A DNA stretch of 64,000 nt from Bradyrhizobium sp. CCH5-F6 (GTDB lineage Bacteria; Pseudomonadota; Alphaproteobacteria; Rhizobiales; Xanthobacteraceae). Below the pieces are notes generated by a model. That model worked only from the letters and a program-made list of their open reading frames with translations, did no database searches and was not told where the DNA came from. Positions 61,841 through 64,000 of this stretch are shown here, in pieces. A program made the translations under genes and the position numbers. The stretch's first letter is position 1. The number at the start of each line of letters is the position of its first letter. The stretch lies in contig NZ_LSIC01000083.1 in assembly GCF_001556045.1 (NCBI RefSeq), positions 1 to 64,000 on the forward strand, given 5' to 3'.

Positions 61841-63515
61841 CGTCATCTCCGAGATAGGCGGCGATGACTTTTGGATCGGCCAGGACCTCGTCCGGAGCGC
61901 CGCGCGCGATCACGCTGCCGGCGTTCATGACGATGCAATGGCCGCACAACGCGCGGATCGCATCCATGACATGCTCGACCATGATGATGGTGAGGCCGCG
62001 CTCGCGCAGCTTCGCGATCAGCGCGATGCCGGTCTCGAGCTCGCTCGGATTGAGGCCCGCCAGCCATTCGTCGAGCAGCACGAGGCGCGGCTGCAGCGCC
62101 AGCGCACGGGCAAGCTCCAGACGTTTCTGATCGATATAGGTCAGTTCGCCCGCTTGCGCCTCGTGCATGGTGCCGAGCCCGACCAGATCGAGCAACTCGC
62201 CGCCCGTCGCCTCCGGGCCGCTCGACGACGCGGGTGCGGAGGAAAACAGTCGTGCGGCAGCAACGTTCTCGGCCACGGTCAGGTCCGGCATCACGCGCAC
62301 CAGCTGGAAAGTGCGCGCGAGGCCAAGACGCGCGATCCGGTGTGCCGGCAGGCCGTTGAGGACGGTGCCACTGAACCGGATCGTGCCCGATGACGGAGTC
62401 AAAGCGCCGGACAGCGTATTGAGAAGCGTCGTCTTGCCCGAGCCGTTCGGACCGATGATGCCGACGATCTCGCCCGGCGCGACCGAGAAGCTCACGGCAT
62501 CGACCGCGCGCAACCCGCTGAAGGACTTGCTGACACCGTCGACCGCGAGCAGAGGTGTATCCATGGTGCGGGCGGAAGCGGCCGCGCGGCCTCCTGTCGG
62601 CACACGCCAGCGCCCAACTCCGAGCAGGCCGATCACCCCGTTCGGCAGCACCATGACGATGAGGACGAAGACGAGGCCGAGCACGATGCTGAAATGATTG
62701 GGCAGCGTCGCGGTCAGAACCTCGAACAGCAGAACCAGCGGAATGACACCCAGCACAGGGCCGAACAGCGAGCCTGCCCCGCCCAGCAAGGCCATGATCA
62801 CGACCTGGAATGAGATGGTCGGATTGAACGCAATCGCCGGATCGATATAGGTCCAGCGCGGCGCCATCAACGCACCGGTCATCGCCATGAATGTCGCGCT
62901 CAGGATGAACACGCCGAGCTTGACCCGCGTCGCATCGATGCCGGAATGGCTGGCCGCGGTCTCATCGGCGCCGATGGCGCGCAGGGCCAGCCCGTAGCGC
63001 GAGCGCCCGAGCAGCCAGCCGACCAGGAAAACCAGCGCGGTCAGGCCAAGGAGCTGCCAATAGAGGATGTCCTGCGTCACGGCGCTGAAGAGATAGCGGC
63101 CGACCGATTTGTGGATGTTGACCTCGTACCAGATCACGAGTTGCCGGATCAGTTCGGCAAGCCCAAAGGAGAAGATCACGAAATAGATGCCTGACAGCCG
63201 CAGCGTCGAAAGCCCGGTGATTGCTGCGGTGAGGGCGCCCACCCCGGCCGCGGCCAGCAGCACGACCGGCCAGGGCATGGTCTCGCCGAGCACCGCGGCG
63301 GTGTAGGCGCCGAGACCGAAGAAGGCGACGGTCGCAAGCGAGATGTACCGGGTCGGACCCGAGAACATCGCCCAGGCGGTCGCAAGAATCGTGAAGTAGA
63401 GGACGCTGATGCCGAGCGCGAGATAATAGCCGTTGGCATAAAGCGGATAGCTGACGATCGCCGCAGCCAGGGCGAGGCCGGCGCACCACAGCAACGTCCG
63501 GACCAATGCCGTCAC
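61833..63515 (-). CDS. LivM-LivG fusion: permease plus ATPase
   Basis: 560 aa combining two normally separate subunits. Residues 1-310 are a LivM permease with about eight helices and the signature LRAIGADETAASHSGIDATR in its cytoplasmic loop, followed by GGAGSLFGPVLGVIPLVLL. Residues 325-560 are a LivG ATPase: GPNGSGKTTLLNTLSGALTP, RTFQLVRVMPDLTVAEN, YIDQKRLELARALALQPRLV, LLDEWLAGLNP and IMVEHVMDAI. Signature LSGGQ is replaced by LTYIDQK. The GTG start overlaps the LivH stop. The fusion is a known but less common form in hydrophobic amino-acid importers. Confidence 0.93.
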   Translation of the reverse strand: MTALVRTLLWCAGLALAAAIVSYPLYANGYYLALGISVLYFTILATAWAMFSGPTRYISLATVAFFGLGAYTAAVLGETMPWPVVLLAAAGVGALTAAITGLSTLRLSGIYFVIFSFGLAELIRQLVIWYEVNIHKSVGRYLFSAVTQDILYWQLLGLTALVFLVGWLLGRSRYGLALRAIGADETAASHSGIDATRVKLGVFILSATFMAMTGALMAPRWTYIDPAIAFNPTISFQVVIMALLGGAGSLFGPVLGVIPLVLLFEVLTATLPNHFSIVLGLVFVLIVMVLPNGVIGLLGVGRWRVPTGGRAAASARTMDTPLLAVDGVSKSFSGLRAVDAVSFSVAPGEIVGIIGPNGSGKTTLLNTLSGALTPSSGTIRFSGTVLNGLPAHRIARLGLARTFQLVRVMPDLTVAENVAAARLFSSAPASSSGPEATGGELLDLVGLGTMHEAQAGELTYIDQKRLELARALALQPRLVLLDEWLAGLNPSELETGIALIAKLRERGLTIIMVEHVMDAIRALCGHCIVMNAGSVIARGAPDEVLADPKVIAAYLGDDDA

Positions 63516-64000
63516 GACGTGGCTCTCCCGAACAGACCCGTCGGCTTGATCAGGAGCACACCGAGGAACAGCGCGTAGGTGGCCGCCAGCGTCAGGCCCG
63601 GATCGACCAGCCGCGCCACCGCGTTTTCGACCACACCGAGCAGCAGTCCCGCAACCAGCGCGCCCATCACGTTGCCGACGCCGCCCATGATGACGACGAC
63701 CAGCGCCTTCATGGTGAAGACCACGCCCATGGCGGCATTGAAGGTGAGGAACATGCTGACCAGGACACCGCCGACGGCGACGAGGCCGCCGCCGAACGCA
63801 AAGGCCAGCCCCGACAGCGCCGCCACGTCGATCCCCACCAGGCGCGCGGCATTCGCATCCACCGCGATGGCGCGAACGGCAGTCCCGATCCGGGTGCGGG
63901 TGAGGGCGAGATACACGGCGCCGCCGACCAGCGCCGCGAACAGCAGCGCGACGAGGCGATTGACCGCGAGGGTCGAGCCCATGATCGTCAGCGGAATGGA
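63512..64000 (-). CDS. LivH-type permease, truncated by window edge
   Basis: The frame is open to the right edge of the window, so the N-terminal part is missing. What is seen is the C-terminal half of a LivH permease: RTRIGTAVRAIAVDANAARL (the coupling-loop signature), GLAFAFGGGLVAVGGVLVSM and GGVGNVMGALVAGLLLGVVE. It pairs with the LivM part of the next gene to form the channel. The stop overlaps the LivM-LivG start (GTGA). The binding protein gene probably lies beyond the window. Confidence 0.93.
   Translation of the reverse strand, partial: SIPLTIMGSTLAVNRLVALLFAALVGGAVYLALTRTRIGTAVRAIAVDANAARLVGIDVAALSGLAFAFGGGLVAVGGVLVSMFLTFNAAMGVVFTMKALVVVIMGGVGNVMGALVAGLLLGVVENAVARLVDPGLTLAATYALFLGVLLIKPTGLFGRATS

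Noticed and set aside
59600..61867. 755-codon open frame on the plus strand across the aldehyde dehydrogenase and LivF genes
   Set aside because: It spans two well-formed minus-strand genes and has a low-complexity Arg/Gly/Asp composition.

Overview
The window reads as a GC-rich alphaproteobacterial chromosome segment, most likely Bradyrhizobium or a close relative (Bradyrhizobiaceae). The evidence is the run dusB(nifR3)-ntrB-ntrC-ntrY-ntrX-hfq-hflX, the pcm-like/tolC/popZ/valS order, a fused ispDF, a B-family haem-copper oxidase operon, and two palindromic intergenic repeats of a type I associate with Bradyrhizobium. No species name can be fixed from sequence alone. There is no rRNA, CRISPR array, transposase or phage gene, and one tRNA (Asn).

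Layout. Bases 1-8,231: the end of a flotillin-like gene, a small exported protein, tRNA-Asn, a PCMT-fold methyltransferase, a TolC-type outer-membrane channel, the polar organiser PopZ and valyl-tRNA synthetase. 8,238-10,619: 3-methyladenine glycosylase, lipoyl synthase and a RatA/COQ10 START protein, with a palindromic repeat at each end. 10,641-15,865 (minus): a six-gene operon for a B-family (ba3-like) oxidase, with CuA subunit II, an unusually small single-helix subunit of 58 aa, and three cytochrome c genes carrying seven CXXCH sites. 16,031-18,690: an MscS-type channel, CinA and IspDF. 18,862-26,874: the nitrogen-regulation locus dusB-ntrBC-ntrYX, with an NtrC-like palindrome in front of dusB. 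27,122-30,493: hfq, hflX, mazG and queC.

30,500-39,768 is a metal- or chelate-uptake and nitrile-hydratase region. A TonB-dependent receptor diverges from a FecBCD-like ABC importer. Three tightly coupled unknown genes, two of which look like a tandem pair of glutamine-amidotransferase-like folds, lie between the importer and a cobalt-type nitrile hydratase operon whose alpha subunit starts with a His/Asp metal-binding tail. 39,888-43,541: an enoyl-CoA hydratase family protein and the methionine importer metNIQ. 43,558-47,932: an AraC regulator, a NylB-like serine hydrolase and a copper/TPQ amine oxidase, probably a small amine/amide catabolic unit.

48,026-59,430 is accessory in character: a small membrane protein, a PilZ-XRE fusion, the C-terminal stump of a lost TonB receptor followed by its PepSY partner, two DUF3604 proteins, a GrlR-like protein, and the module DUF3604 - parvulin PPIase - HupE/UreJ. 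A perfect FNR/FixK-type box (TTGAT-N4-ATCAA) sits between the second DUF3604 gene and a Crp/Fnr regulator. 59,618-64,000 (minus): an aldehyde dehydrogenase and a branched-chain-type ABC importer with fused LivM-LivG; the LivH permease runs off the window.

Best candidates for undescribed biology are the DUF3604/PPIase/HupE module with its FNR box, the paired amidotransferase-like genes between the TonB/ABC importer and nitrile hydratase, and the oxidase operon with its tiny subunit.
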